A DNA stretch of 64,000 bases from positions 4,720,527-4,784,526 of the forward strand of contig NZ_CP050192.1 in the NCBI RefSeq assembly GCF_011694515.1, read 5' to 3'. Source of the DNA: Mycobacterium sp. DL592. GTDB taxonomy: Bacteria > Actinomycetota > Actinomycetes > Mycobacteriales > Mycobacteriaceae. The notes under the pieces are model-generated. The model was not told the origin of the DNA. It was given only the letters and a program-made list of their open reading frames with translations, and did no database searches. Position numbers and translations under genes: made by a program. Positions 11,660-20,297 of this stretch are shown in pieces (position 1 is the first letter of the stretch; each line of letters begins with the position of its first letter).

Positions 11660-13433
11660 CCGCCCCGACATCGTCATCGTCATGACCGACGAGGAACGCG
11701 CTGTCCCACCGTATGAATCCGATGCCATCCTGGCCTGGCGACAGCGCGTCCTGACCGGACGAAAGTGGTTCGAGGACAACGGGGTCAGCTTCACTCACCA
11801 CTACACCGGTTCGCTGGCCTGCGTACCCAGCAGGCCCACCATCTTCACCGGCCAATACCCCGATCTGCACGGGGTGACGCAGACCGACGGCATCGGCAAG
11901 TCATTCGACGACACCCGGATGCGCTGGCTTCGCGCCGGCGAGGTACCCACACTGGGCAACTGGTTTCGCGCCGCCGGCTACGACACCCACTACGACGGCA
12001 AGTGGCATATCTCCCATGCCGACCTGATCGGCGACAAAGGCGCGCCACTGGCGACCAACGACGACGACGGCGTCGTCGACCAGGCGGCAGTCCAGCGCTA
12101 TCTCGATGCCGATCCCCTTGCACCATATGGATTTTCAGGGTGGGTGGGGCCCGAGCCGCACGGCGCCGGACTCGCCAACAGTGGGACCCGTCGCGACCCG
12201 CTGATCGCCGACCGGGTGGTGGCCTGGCTCAAAGATCGTTACGCCCGGCGCCGCGCAGGCGACCCGGACGCGCTGCGGCCGTTCCTGTTGGTCGCCAGCT
12301 TCGTCAACCCGCACGACATCGTGTTGTTCCCGACCTGGGTGCGCAAGACCCCGTTGGAAGAGCCGTCACCGCTGGACCCGCCGCCGGTGCCCGCCGCGCC
12401 GACATCCGAGGAAGACCTCAAGAGCAAGCCCGCCGCCCAGATCGCATTCCGCGAGGCCTACTACTCCGGCTACGGCCCGGCCGCCGCGATCCAGCACATG
12501 TACGACGGCAACGCCCAGCGATACCGTGACCTCTACTACCGCTTGCACGCCGAGGTCGACACACCGATCGACCGGGTTCGCCGCGCGGTCACCGACGGTG
12601 GCTCCGACAACGCCGTGCTGGTGCGCACCTCCGATCACGGCGACCTGCTCGGGGCACACGGCGGCCTGCATCAGAAGTGGTTCAACCTCTACGACGAGGC
12701 CACCCGGGTGCCGTTCGTGATCGCACGCATCGGCAAGGACGCCACCGGCCCACGGGTTGTCACCGCGCCGACCTCGCACGTGGATCTGGTGCCCACGCTG
12801 CTGGGTGCCGCCGGTATCGATGTCGAGTCCACCGCGGCGGTGCTGGCCGAATCGTTCACCGAGGTGCACCCACTGCCGGGCCGCGACCTGATGCCGATCG
12901 TCGGCGGCGCCGCCGAAGACGACGGCCGCGCCGTCTACATCATGACCCGCGACAACATGCTCGAAGGCGACACCGGCGCCTCCGGTCTGGGCCGCCGACT
13001 CAGGCAGACGGTGAATCCTCCTGCCCTGCTTCGCATTCGCATTCCCGCCCATGTCGCCGCGAACTTCGAGGGTCTGGTGGTTCAGGTCGAGGAGTCCGCA
13101 GGCGGCAGCGGGCATCTGTGGAAGCTGGTGCGCACCTTCGACGATCCGGGCACCTGGACCGAGCCCGGGGTTCGCCATCTGGCAGCGACCGGTCCAGGCG
13201 GCGAGGTGTATCGCACCAGCCCGCTCGACGACCAGTGGGAGCTCTACGACCTCACGGCCGATCCCATTGAGGCGGTCAACCGCTGGGCCGATCCCGATCT
13301 GCACAGCCTGCGCGCACATCTGCTCGATCAGCTCAAGCAGGTGCGCGCCGATGCCGTGCCCGAGCGCAACAACCCCTGGCCGTATGCCTCGCGGCGGCCC
13401 CCGGTGCGTACGCGCAGGCGCTTCTTCCGCTAA
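11652..13433 (+). CDS. Sulfatase family hydrolase
   Basis: 593-aa member of the formylglycine-dependent sulfatase/alkaline phosphatase superfamily, predicted to cleave sulfate esters. It has an N-terminal metal site PDIVIVMTDEER, the active-site motif CVPSR with Cys57 as the residue converted to formylglycine, DGKWHISH at about residue 116 and the second metal site RTSDHGDLLGAHGG at about 320. No signal peptide is visible, suggesting a cytoplasmic enzyme. The substrate is unknown. It starts inside the last codons of the SRPBCC gene, and a long hairpin follows its stop. Confidence 0.87.
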   Translation: MSDRPDIVIVMTDEERAVPPYESDAILAWRQRVLTGRKWFEDNGVSFTHHYTGSLACVPSRPTIFTGQYPDLHGVTQTDGIGKSFDDTRMRWLRAGEVPTLGNWFRAAGYDTHYDGKWHISHADLIGDKGAPLATNDDDGVVDQAAVQRYLDADPLAPYGFSGWVGPEPHGAGLANSGTRRDPLIADRVVAWLKDRYARRRAGDPDALRPFLLVASFVNPHDIVLFPTWVRKTPLEEPSPLDPPPVPAAPTSEEDLKSKPAAQIAFREAYYSGYGPAAAIQHMYDGNAQRYRDLYYRLHAEVDTPIDRVRRAVTDGGSDNAVLVRTSDHGDLLGAHGGLHQKWFNLYDEATRVPFVIARIGKDATGPRVVTAPTSHVDLVPTLLGAAGIDVESTAAVLAESFTEVHPLPGRDLMPIVGGAAEDDGRAVYIMTRDNMLEGDTGASGLGRRLRQTVNPPALLRIRIPAHVAANFEGLVVQVEESAGGSGHLWKLVRTFDDPGTWTEPGVRHLAATGPGGEVYRTSPLDDQWELYDLTADPIEAVNRWADPDLHSLRAHLLDQLKQVRADAVPERNNPWPYASRRPPVRTRRRFFR

Positions 13434-13448
13434 CCCGCCACACTCCGC

Positions 13449-13505
13449 CGAGTCTGCGCACAGATCGCCGATCGGACCTCGGACCGCGATCTGCCCGCAG
13501 AGTCG
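13449..13505 (+). terminator. Long imperfect hairpin after the sulfatase gene
   Basis: A 20-base left arm (13449-13468) pairs with 13486-13505 at 17 of 20 positions around a 17-base loop. There is no T-tract, as is common for mycobacterial terminators. It separates the sulfatase from the aromatic operon promoter. Confidence 0.6.
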
Positions 13506-13523
13506 ATGGTGCGCGCCCGGCAC

Positions 13524-13560
13524 TTGACTGAGAACTCCGTCGTATGTGACGATTTCGTCA
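13524..13560 (+). promoter_or_regulatory. Promoter and TetR-type operator of the dioxygenase operon
   Basis: TTGACT (13524-13529) lies 17 bases before the perfect palindrome TGACGATTTCGTCA (13547-13560). The same two elements with identical spacing recur at 16332-16368 before the FAD hydroxylase. The palindrome lies where the -10 region would be, so a bound repressor would block transcription. Confidence 0.8.
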
Positions 13561-13579
13561 GTCAATCGAGGAGGTTCGG

Positions 13580-14710
13580 ATGAGCGACGTCGTGGGCGCG
13601 CACAACGAGCTGCACAGCGACCAGGGCGCACTGCGCGGCGAGCATCCCGGCCGCGCGCGCAATCCGGTCATCAAGGTGGCCGGCCTGGCCTGGCTCGAGT
13701 TCGAAAAACCCGACCTGAACAGGGCGGAAGCGTTCGCGCGCGCATTCGGTTTCGATGTCGCCCACCGCACGGCCGACGAGCTGGCGCTGCGCGGAACCGA
13801 TGCCGGCGCCCCCTGTGTCCTGATCCGCAAGGGCGCGCGTACCCGCTTCACCGGCCTGGCATTCGAAGCCCAGGACGAGATCGACGTCTTGAAGCTCGCC
13901 GACCGGACCAATGCGCCGACGCGCTCACTGCCAGAATCGCTGGGCGGGCTGGTCGTCGAGCTGACCGATCCCTCCGGCACAGCCGTCAAGGTCGTCGCCG
14001 GAACGCACCCGCTGCCCGGCCTGTCACCGCAGCAGCCGCATGTCTTCAACTTCGGTCACGACGTTCGGCGCACCAATGCAACCCAGCGCCCGCCTCGGGC
14101 ACCCGCATCGGTGCAGCGGCTCGGCCATGTGGTCATGCAGTCGACGAAGTACATCGAGTCACTGAACTGGTATCTGGAGCACCTCGGGCTGATCGTCAGC
14201 GACTTCCTCTATTTTCCCGGCCAGCGCCACCGCGGACCGACCATGAGCTTCATCCGCTGCGACCGCGGTTCGACCCCGACCGACCACCACACCCTGGCCA
14301 TGGCGCTCGGACCTGCCAACCGCTACGTGCACTCCGCCTATCAGGTCGCCGACCTCGACGCCCTAGCCGCGGGCGGTGAGTACCTGCTCGAGCGAGGCTA
14401 CGTCCGCTCGTGGGGAATCGGCAGGCACATCCAGGGCAGCCAGCTGTTCGACTACTGGCGCGACCCCGACGGTTTCCTGGTGGAGCACTACGCCGACGGC
14501 GACGTGTTCGACAACTCCATGGAGCCGGGGTGGGCGCCGTTCACCGCCTCGGGCCTGGCGCAGTGGGGACCGCCTGCGACCAACGACTTTCTCGGGACCA
14601 ACCCCAAAAACGCTCGCCACGAAGCTGTTTCGATGCTCAGCGCGCTCCGCGACAAAAACGAGTTCGACATCACCCGCCTGATCGGCCTTCTGAAAGTTGT
14701 CTCCTCATGA
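13580..14710 (+). CDS. Extradiol ring-cleavage dioxygenase (VOC fold)
   Basis: 376-aa type I extradiol dioxygenase resembling 2,3-dihydroxybiphenyl/catechol 2,3-dioxygenases, with two VOC domains at about 30-150 and 170-330. The second domain shows the 2-His-1-Glu iron site: His in RLGHVVM, His in YVHSAYQVADLD and Glu in FLVEHYADGD. It would open a catechol ring next to the hydroxyls using O2. A strong GAGGAGG precedes the ATG. The following FAH-family gene overlaps by 4 bases, and the TetR palindrome lies upstream. The catechol substrate is not determined; the adjacent MhpA-like hydroxylase suggests a phenylpropanoid or similar side-chain catechol. Confidence 0.87.
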   Translation: MSDVVGAHNELHSDQGALRGEHPGRARNPVIKVAGLAWLEFEKPDLNRAEAFARAFGFDVAHRTADELALRGTDAGAPCVLIRKGARTRFTGLAFEAQDEIDVLKLADRTNAPTRSLPESLGGLVVELTDPSGTAVKVVAGTHPLPGLSPQQPHVFNFGHDVRRTNATQRPPRAPASVQRLGHVVMQSTKYIESLNWYLEHLGLIVSDFLYFPGQRHRGPTMSFIRCDRGSTPTDHHTLAMALGPANRYVHSAYQVADLDALAAGGEYLLERGYVRSWGIGRHIQGSQLFDYWRDPDGFLVEHYADGDVFDNSMEPGWAPFTASGLAQWGPPATNDFLGTNPKNARHEAVSMLSALRDKNEFDITRLIGLLKVVSS

Positions 14711-15645
14711 CCACCTCCGTCCTCCGGACCGCCGACGCCTGGTGGGTCGCCACGCCCGCGGGCGCCGTCAAGATCGACAGCACCGCGCAGAGCACCGCTG
14801 AACTCCTGCGGGACCGCGCCGCCATCGACACCGCCGCCGCCGGCACGGACACGGTGGACATCGCCGGTCTGGAACTGTTGTCCCCCATCACCACCCCGTG
14901 CCGGGTGGTGGCCCAGATGACCAACTTCGCCTCACACGTCGAAGACGCCGGAATGGATCCGAAGACCATTCCGCTGACCTTCTTCCGCAAGTCCTCGGCC
15001 TCGATCAGTGGGCCGTTCGCGCCGGTCATCAAACCCGCCCACGTCAAGTTCCTGGACTACGAGGTGGAGATCGGTCTTGTCGTCGGCACCGACATCCCGG
15101 TCGGCACATCGATTTCCGAGTCGAACCTGAGTGACTACATCGCCGGCCTGGTGATCACCAACGACATCTCGGCGCGCGACATCCAGCTTCCGCAGACCCA
15201 GTTCTACGAAGCCAAGTCGTACCCGAGCTTCACACCCACCGGGCCCGCGCTGGTGCTGCTGAATGCCCAGGAGCTCAAGCGGTTCGGGCAGCTGCGGCTG
15301 CGGCTGCGGGTCAACGGTGAGCAGCGCCAGAACGCCCTCGTCGACGGCGACATGCTGTACGGGCCGGTGCAGGCGCTGCAGTCGCTGAGCCGATTCCAGG
15401 ACCTCGCGGCCGGCGATCTGATCCTGACCGGCACCCCGGTGGGCACCGCGCTGAGCGCACCGCCGAAGCTCGTCGGGATGATCGGCGCACTGCTGCCGCC
15501 CGCGGTCAAGTGGAAGGCGTTCTTCAAGTCTCAGGCCAAGAACCCCAAGTATCTTCACGACGGGGACGTGATCGAGGCGTCGGTGGGCACCGACGACGGT
15601 GCGATCGACCTGGGGACGCAACGAATGACGGTGCGTTACTCCTGA
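14707..15645 (+). CDS. Fumarylacetoacetate hydrolase family protein
   Basis: 312-aa FAH-superfamily enzyme. Metal ligands are visible as DYEVEIGLVVG (Glu-x-Glu) and Asp in NDISARDIQ; RKSSASISGP and LTGTPVGTAL are family segments. A stretch near 255-285 (LVGMIGALLPPAVKWK) looks like an insertion before the C-terminal strand. FAH members hydrolyse C-C bonds of acylpyruvates or act as hydratases, decarboxylases or isomerases on ring-cleavage products. Its start overlaps the dioxygenase stop, so it very likely processes that enzyme's product. Its last codons overlap the convergent TetR gene. Confidence 0.87.
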   Translation: MTTSVLRTADAWWVATPAGAVKIDSTAQSTAELLRDRAAIDTAAAGTDTVDIAGLELLSPITTPCRVVAQMTNFASHVEDAGMDPKTIPLTFFRKSSASISGPFAPVIKPAHVKFLDYEVEIGLVVGTDIPVGTSISESNLSDYIAGLVITNDISARDIQLPQTQFYEAKSYPSFTPTGPALVLLNAQELKRFGQLRLRLRVNGEQRQNALVDGDMLYGPVQALQSLSRFQDLAAGDLILTGTPVGTALSAPPKLVGMIGALLPPAVKWKAFFKSQAKNPKYLHDGDVIEASVGTDDGAIDLGTQRMTVRYS

Positions 15646-16280
15646 AATTCGATGTCCGGCAACGGCATTGCACACACGGTGTGAGCGTTGTCGGCCGACA
15701 TCCCGAACAGTCGGAGAACGCCTTCGGTCACCGAGTCGGCCGTCGCCGCGGCGTCGCGCTCCGGCTTGGCCTCCAGCAGGTAGCCCAGGCCCAGCATCGC
15801 ACCGGCGGCGATAGTCAGCGCCAGCTCCGGGTCCTCGACGTGAAAACGCCCGGCCGACACCGCCGCTTTGATGTCGCGCAACGCGCGGGGAGCCAGGCCG
15901 CGGTCGGAGGACAACAACGCACCCCAGTTGGCCAGCAAAATGCGACTCTCCTGCGGGCGTTCCCGGAAGAATCGGCCAGTCAGCCGGAAGCTGCACGCGA
16001 AGACCTCGGCGGGATCGTCGATATCGGCCGTCAGGCGGTCCAGCACGGCGCCATGCCTGTCCAGGACGTCGACGACAGCCGCCTCGAACAGTTGCTCCTT
16101 GCTCTCGAAATGGTTGTAGAACGACCCCATTCCGACGTCGGCGGCCTGGGTGATCTCCAGCACCGGCACATTGAGCCGGCCCGCTGCGATCAAGGCCTGC
16201 GCCGACCTGATCAGGGCCGCGCGGGTGCGCTGCTTACGCCGTTCAAGCCGATTGATCGACGGTTCGGAATCCTCAGCCAC
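15636..16280 (-). CDS. TetR family repressor of the aromatic regulon
   Basis: 214-aa TetR regulator. The helix-turn-helix is at about residues 12-58: RTRAALIRSAQALIAAG, then ITQAADVGMGSFYNHFESKEQLF. The C-terminal ligand domain is not assignable to an effector. I chose the GTG at 16280 (VAEDSEPS); the ATG at 16322 would place the start inside the palindrome at 16311-16324. The gene lies between the dioxygenase operon and the divergent FAD hydroxylase, and the same operator-like palindrome occurs before all three transcription units, so autoregulated repression relieved by an aromatic inducer is the likely scheme. Confidence 0.85.
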   Translation of the reverse strand: MAEDSEPSINRLERRKQRTRAALIRSAQALIAAGRLNVPVLEITQAADVGMGSFYNHFESKEQLFEAAVVDVLDRHGAVLDRLTADIDDPAEVFACSFRLTGRFFRERPQESRILLANWGALLSSDRGLAPRALRDIKAAVSAGRFHVEDPELALTIAAGAMLGLGYLLEAKPERDAAATADSVTEGVLRLFGMSADNAHTVCAMPLPDIEFQE

Positions 16281-16310
16281 GGCGCTGATCCTACAGCGAA
16301 GACTCACTAC

Positions 16311-16324
16311 TGATGATTTCATCA
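16311..16324. promoter_or_regulatory. TetR-type palindrome upstream of its own gene
   Basis: TGATGATTTCATCA is a perfect inverted repeat, flanked by C and G that extend it to 16 bases. It differs from the other two sites only by a C-to-T change in each half, keeping TGAYGA-TT-TCRTCA. Confidence 0.78.
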
Positions 16325-16331
16325 GAAAGAC

Positions 16332-16368
16332 TTGACTGAGACCGCCCACGCATGTGACGATTTCGTCA
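16332..16368 (+). promoter_or_regulatory. Promoter and operator of the FAD hydroxylase
   Basis: TTGACT (16332-16337), 17 bases, then TGACGATTTCGTCA (16355-16368), duplicating the arrangement before the dioxygenase operon. Confidence 0.8.
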
Positions 16369-16386
16369 GTTACTGAGGGAGTGGTG

Positions 16387-17925
16387 ATGAACGAGGCCAA
16401 GCAACCGCGGGTCGTGATCGTCGGGGCCGGACCGACCGGAGTCACCGCCGCTACCCTGCTCGCCCAGTACGGCGTCGAGACCCTGGTCCTGGACCGGTGG
16501 GCCGAGGTCTACCCGCAGCCGCGGGCCGTCCACCTCGACGACGAGGTCTACCGCATCGTGCACCGGCTGGGCATCGCCGAGGAGTTCGCCAAGATCTCTC
16601 GGCCGGCACTCGGTCTGCGGCTCCTGGACCCCCGGTTCACCGTGCTCACCGAATTCCAGCGCGACCCCGCGCACAGCAGACACGGCCATCCCGAAGCCAA
16701 CATGTTCGACCAGCCCGAGCTCGAGGCACTGCTGCGCACCAACCTGGAGCGCTACCCGCAGGCCACCCTGCGCGGCAACGTCGAGGTCACCGACATCGAC
16801 GACAATCGGTCGGGCCGCGCCCGCGTCACCTACACCGACCGTGTCGACGGCGGGACTCACACCGTCGAGGCCGACTACGTGCTGGGCTGCGACGGGGCCA
16901 ACAGCCTGGTGCGGTCGCGGATCGGTGCGCGGATGCGGGACCTGAACTTCGAACAACGCTGGCTGGTCGCCGACGTGGCCACCACCGCCGACCTCGGCCA
17001 GTGGGGCGGCGTGCATCAACTGTGTGATCCCCATCGAGCCGGCACCTTCATGCAGATCGGCGATGTCCGCTATCGCTGGGAGTTTCGTCTGCTACCGGGC
17101 GAGACCGCGGACGATTTCCGGGCGATCACCGCGTTACGACCCCTCATCGCGCCATGGGTCGGCCAGATCGCCGACAACGAGCTCGAGTTGATCCGTGTCG
17201 CCGAGTACACCTTCCGGGCCAAGATCGCCGACCGCTGGCGCAGCGGCAACATCTTTCTGCTCGGCGATGCCGCGCACCTGACTCCCCCGTTCGTCGGACA
17301 AGGAATGGGAGCCGGGCTGCGCGACGCCATGAATCTGTCCTGGAAGCTCGCCGGGGTCCTCGACGGCACCCTGCCCGCCGCTGTGCTGGACACCTACGAG
17401 CGTGAACGGAAACCTCACGCCCGCAAGATGATCGGTCTCGCACTCATGGTGGGCCGGGCGATGACCGCAGGTGGCGACGTCGGTGATCTGTTGCGCCGGA
17501 AGCTGGTTCCGCGAATGCATCTTCTGCCCGGACTGCGGGAGCGAGTCGTCGACTCACAGACGCCCCGGCTGCGCCGGTCGGCGTTGGTGCACCACGATGT
17601 GCGGCCACATGCCCTCGGCGGAACGTCGCTCGGTGGGATGTTGTGCCCCAATGCAATGACGCCCAACGGCAAGCGGCTCGACGACATCCTGGGCGCCGGT
17701 TTCACGGTGGTCACCGATCGTGAACTCACCGACGCCGAACGGGCCGACGTCGAGCGCTGCGGCGCAGAGGTTCTCATCGCCGAGCCAGGATCTGCGCTGC
17801 GCGCATGGCTCCAGAGCGGGAATGCGGATGCGGCCGTGGTTCGGCCCGACCGCACGGTGTGGAAGGCGGGGCGGGATATCGGCGCGGTATGCCGCGCGCT
17901 GGCGGCGGTGCTACTCGGGCGCTAG
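16387..17925 (+). CDS. FAD-dependent aromatic hydroxylase, MhpA-like
   Basis: 512-aa group A flavoprotein monooxygenase similar to 3-(3-hydroxyphenyl)propionate hydroxylase. It shows the N-terminal dinucleotide fold VVIVGAGPTGVTAA, the DG motif in GCDGANSLVRSRIG at about residue 172 and the second FAD motif GDAAHLTPPFVGQGMGAG at about 292-309, followed by a C-terminal thioredoxin-like part. It would hydroxylate a phenol ortho to its OH, making the catechol for the dioxygenase encoded 3 kb away under the same palindrome. GAGGGA precedes the ATG at 16387. The exact substrate is not visible. Confidence 0.88.
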   Translation: MNEAKQPRVVIVGAGPTGVTAATLLAQYGVETLVLDRWAEVYPQPRAVHLDDEVYRIVHRLGIAEEFAKISRPALGLRLLDPRFTVLTEFQRDPAHSRHGHPEANMFDQPELEALLRTNLERYPQATLRGNVEVTDIDDNRSGRARVTYTDRVDGGTHTVEADYVLGCDGANSLVRSRIGARMRDLNFEQRWLVADVATTADLGQWGGVHQLCDPHRAGTFMQIGDVRYRWEFRLLPGETADDFRAITALRPLIAPWVGQIADNELELIRVAEYTFRAKIADRWRSGNIFLLGDAAHLTPPFVGQGMGAGLRDAMNLSWKLAGVLDGTLPAAVLDTYERERKPHARKMIGLALMVGRAMTAGGDVGDLLRRKLVPRMHLLPGLRERVVDSQTPRLRRSALVHHDVRPHALGGTSLGGMLCPNAMTPNGKRLDDILGAGFTVVTDRELTDAERADVERCGAEVLIAEPGSALRAWLQSGNADAAVVRPDRTVWKAGRDIGAVCRALAAVLLGR

Positions 17926-18162
17926 CTGGTGGCTATCGACGAAGACCAACGTCCCGCCGTCGGTGAGAACGGCCCAGCGGCGGGCGGCGTCAGCGATATG
18001 CGTATCGCCCAGATCGACACTCTGCCCGGCGAGATCGCCGAAGTCTTCGACCACGACGCCGCGGGTTTCGTCATCGGAGTCGACGTGGACGCGGACGCGC
18101 TGGTCTACCGCGACAGCCTGTTCGCCGTCTTTGCGGCGCAAGATCTTGACCGGCTTGGCCAT
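17911..18162 (-). CDS. Small conserved hypothetical protein
   Basis: 83-aa basic-then-acidic protein of unknown function, starting MAKPVKILRRKDGEQ and ending with a beta-rich segment WAVLTDGGTLVFVDSHQLAPE. GGGGAGG lies 7 bases before the ATG at 18162, which supports it as a real gene. It overlaps the 3' end of the convergent hydroxylase gene by 15 bases. I recognise no domain. The two-strand pattern with VDQRVRVHVDSDDE suggests a small beta-barrel, but that is a guess. Confidence 0.7.
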   Translation of the reverse strand: MAKPVKILRRKDGEQAVAVDQRVRVHVDSDDETRGVVVEDFGDLAGQSVDLGDTHIADAARRWAVLTDGGTLVFVDSHQLAPE

Positions 18163-18235
18163 GTGACAACCTCCCCCTGAGGGATTCAATTGTGCCAGTA
18201 CAGCACGTCACCGTGCAGTACGGGACCGAATCTGC

Positions 18236-18847
18236 TCAGCTCGGCGCAGCGGCCGCCCGCGGAATAGGCGGCACGATCGACCAGAGCACCTCGGACTCCT
18301 CGTCACCCGGGTTGTCCCAGGAGTGCACCGCGCGGGCCGAAAAGGTGTAGCTGTCACCGGTTTCGAGCAAGGACTCCTGGCCGTCGACAAGCAGGCGAAG
18401 GCAGCCACGGACGACGAACACGAAGATCGTCTCCGAGTCCAGGGTGTACCCGCCGCCGGTGCCGCCGCCGGGCTGCAGCACCGAGCGCATCACCTGAAGG
18501 TTCGGCTCGGTCTGCGGCGTCAACAGGTATTCACGAATCCCGCTGCCGCCCATCTCGACCGGTGCGCCACGGCCGTCACGCACCACCGCAGACTCCGGGT
18601 AGTCGAACAGGGAGCCGAGCGAAACACCAAGGATGTCACAGACTTTGAGCAGGTTCGGTACCGAGATGGTGGTCTGGCCGCGCTCCACCAGGCTCAGGAA
18701 GCCCTTGGTGAGACCGGCACGGTCGGCGACGGCTTCCAGCGTCAGCTCCCGATCCTTACGCAGGGCGCGCAGCTTGGGTCCCAGCCGGGTCATCCACCCG
18801 TCGGTGCTGTCCGTGACGTCGTCAGCAGCGGCTGCATTGCGGGACAT
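18236..18847 (-). CDS. XRE-cupin transcriptional regulator
   Basis: About 203-aa regulator with an N-terminal XRE helix-turn-helix (ALRKDRELTLEAVADRAGLTK, then GFLSLVERGQTTISVPNLLKV) and a C-terminal cupin domain (IFVFVVRGCLRLLVDG, FSARAVHSWDNPGD). This architecture is that of PuuR and related repressors of amine and amino-acid catabolism, where the cupin senses a small metabolite. It is divergent from the aldehyde dehydrogenase operon, which it probably controls. The ATG at 18847 is used; an in-frame GTG at 18856 is an equal alternative. Confidence 0.87.
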   Translation of the reverse strand: MSRNAAAADDVTDSTDGWMTRLGPKLRALRKDRELTLEAVADRAGLTKGFLSLVERGQTTISVPNLLKVCDILGVSLGSLFDYPESAVVRDGRGAPVEMGGSGIREYLLTPQTEPNLQVMRSVLQPGGGTGGGYTLDSETIFVFVVRGCLRLLVDGQESLLETGDSYTFSARAVHSWDNPGDEESEVLWSIVPPIPRAAAAPS

Positions 18848-18897
18848 GCGGGGCACCTCACCTTCGCTCGTCGGCCGCTGGGCCTTGCGCAGTCAAA

Positions 18898-18938
18898 GTT
18901 TAGCGGTATATAACTTCTGTAGTTTTACACTACTAAAC
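18898..18938. promoter_or_regulatory. Putative XRE operator between regulator and dehydrogenase operon
   Basis: AT-rich patch in GC-rich DNA with nested inverted repeats: GTTTAG (18898-18903) against CTAAAC (18933-18938), and GTAGT-N5-ACTAC (18919-18933). It ends 13 bases before the dehydrogenase ATG, in the only space shared by the two divergent genes. Confidence 0.55.
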
Positions 18939-18951
18939 ACCAGGACGGGAC

Positions 18952-20295
18952 ATGAGTCTGTACGCAGTGGTCGACCCCAAGACCGGAGACGTCGTGCGGG
19001 AGTATCCGACCGCCACCGACGAGCAGATCGAGCAGGCACTGGCCTCTGCCACCAAGGCATACCGCGAGTGGTCCAAGACGTCCACGGTGGCGGAGCGGGC
19101 CGCCCTGATTCGGCGCGTCGCCGAGCTGCATACCGAGCGCCGCGAGAAGCTCGCCGAGATCATCCACCGCGAGATGGGCAAGCAGCTCGACCAGGCGCTC
19201 GGCGAGGTGGACTTCAGCGCCGCGATCTACGAGTACTACGCCGACAACGCCGAGAAGTTCCTCGCCGACGAGCCGATCGACCTGCTCGACGGCGAAGGCA
19301 GCGCGGTGATCAAGCGCGGCCCGGTCGGCGTGCTGCTGGGCATCATGCCGTGGAACTACCCCTACTACCAGGTGGCCCGCTTCGCCGGACCGAACCTGAC
19401 CCTGGGCAACACCGTCGTGCTCAAGCACGCGCCGCAGTGCCCGGAGTCCGCCGAAGCCATCCAGCAGATCTTCGACGACGCCGGCTTCCCCGCGGGCGCC
19501 TACGTCAACGTCTATGCCACCAACGAGCAGATCGCGCAGGCGATCGCCGATCCGCGGGTGCAGGGCGTCTCGCTCACCGGTTCGGAGCGCGCCGGTGCGG
19601 CGGTCGCCGAGATCGCCGGCCGCAACCTCAAGAAGGTCGTGCTCGAACTCGGTGGCTCCGACCCGTTCATCCTGCTGAGCACCGACGACCTCGATGCAAC
19701 CGTCGAAGCGGCGATCGCCGGACGGTTCGAGAACGCCGGGCAGGCCTGCAACGCCGCCAAGCGGTTCATCGTGGCCGCCGACCTCTACGACGAGTTCCTG
19801 GACAAATTCACCAAGAAGGTCCTCGACACCGCTGACGAACTGGCGCCGCTGTCTTCGCTGGGTGCCGCCAAGCGGCTGGCCGAGCAGATCGACCGTGCGG
19901 TGGCCGACGGCGCCAACCTGGTCTCGGCCGGTGAACGCAAGGGCGCCTACTTCCCGCCCGGTGTGCTCACCGGGGTGTCCCCCGACTCCCCCACCTACCG
20001 CGAGGAGTTGTTCGGTCCGGTCGCCATGGTGTTCAAGGCCAACTCCGAGGATGAGGCCCTCGAGATCGCCAACGACATCCCGTTCGGGTTGGGCTCGTAT
20101 GTGTTCACCACCGACAGCGAGCAGGCCCAGCGGGTAGCCGACAAGATCGACGCCGGAATGGTCTTCGTCAACCTCGTCGGCGCCGACGGTGTCGAGTTGC
20201 CGTTCGGCGGCGTGAAGCGGTCCGGTTACGGCCGCGAGCTGGGCCGGTTCGGCATCGACGAGTTCGTCAACAAGAAGCTGATCCGGATCGGATGA
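18952..20295 (+). CDS. NAD(P)-dependent succinate-semialdehyde-type dehydrogenase
   Basis: 447-aa aldehyde dehydrogenase superfamily member of the short GabD1 type. Catalytic Cys266 lies in GQACNAAKR, and the general base Glu232 in LELGGSDPF. PWNYPYYQV is the usual cofactor-binding motif. It would oxidise succinate semialdehyde or a similar short aldehyde acid to the acid. The next gene starts within its stop region, and the third gene follows 2 bases after that, so the three form one operon behind the XRE-cupin operator region. With a glutaryl-CoA-dehydrogenase-like partner, glutarate semialdehyde is another possible substrate. Confidence 0.86.
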   Translation: MSLYAVVDPKTGDVVREYPTATDEQIEQALASATKAYREWSKTSTVAERAALIRRVAELHTERREKLAEIIHREMGKQLDQALGEVDFSAAIYEYYADNAEKFLADEPIDLLDGEGSAVIKRGPVGVLLGIMPWNYPYYQVARFAGPNLTLGNTVVLKHAPQCPESAEAIQQIFDDAGFPAGAYVNVYATNEQIAQAIADPRVQGVSLTGSERAGAAVAEIAGRNLKKVVLELGGSDPFILLSTDDLDATVEAAIAGRFENAGQACNAAKRFIVAADLYDEFLDKFTKKVLDTADELAPLSSLGAAKRLAEQIDRAVADGANLVSAGERKGAYFPPGVLTGVSPDSPTYREELFGPVAMVFKANSEDEALEIANDIPFGLGSYVFTTDSEQAQRVADKIDAGMVFVNLVGADGVELPFGGVKRSGYGRELGRFGIDEFVNKKLIRIG

Positions 20296-20297
20296 TC

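Noticed and set aside
12366-13631. Minus-strand frame of about 420 codons opposite the sulfatase
   Set aside because: It mirrors a gene with clear sulfatase motifs; its own translation shows no domain and the composition of a GC-rich antisense shadow.
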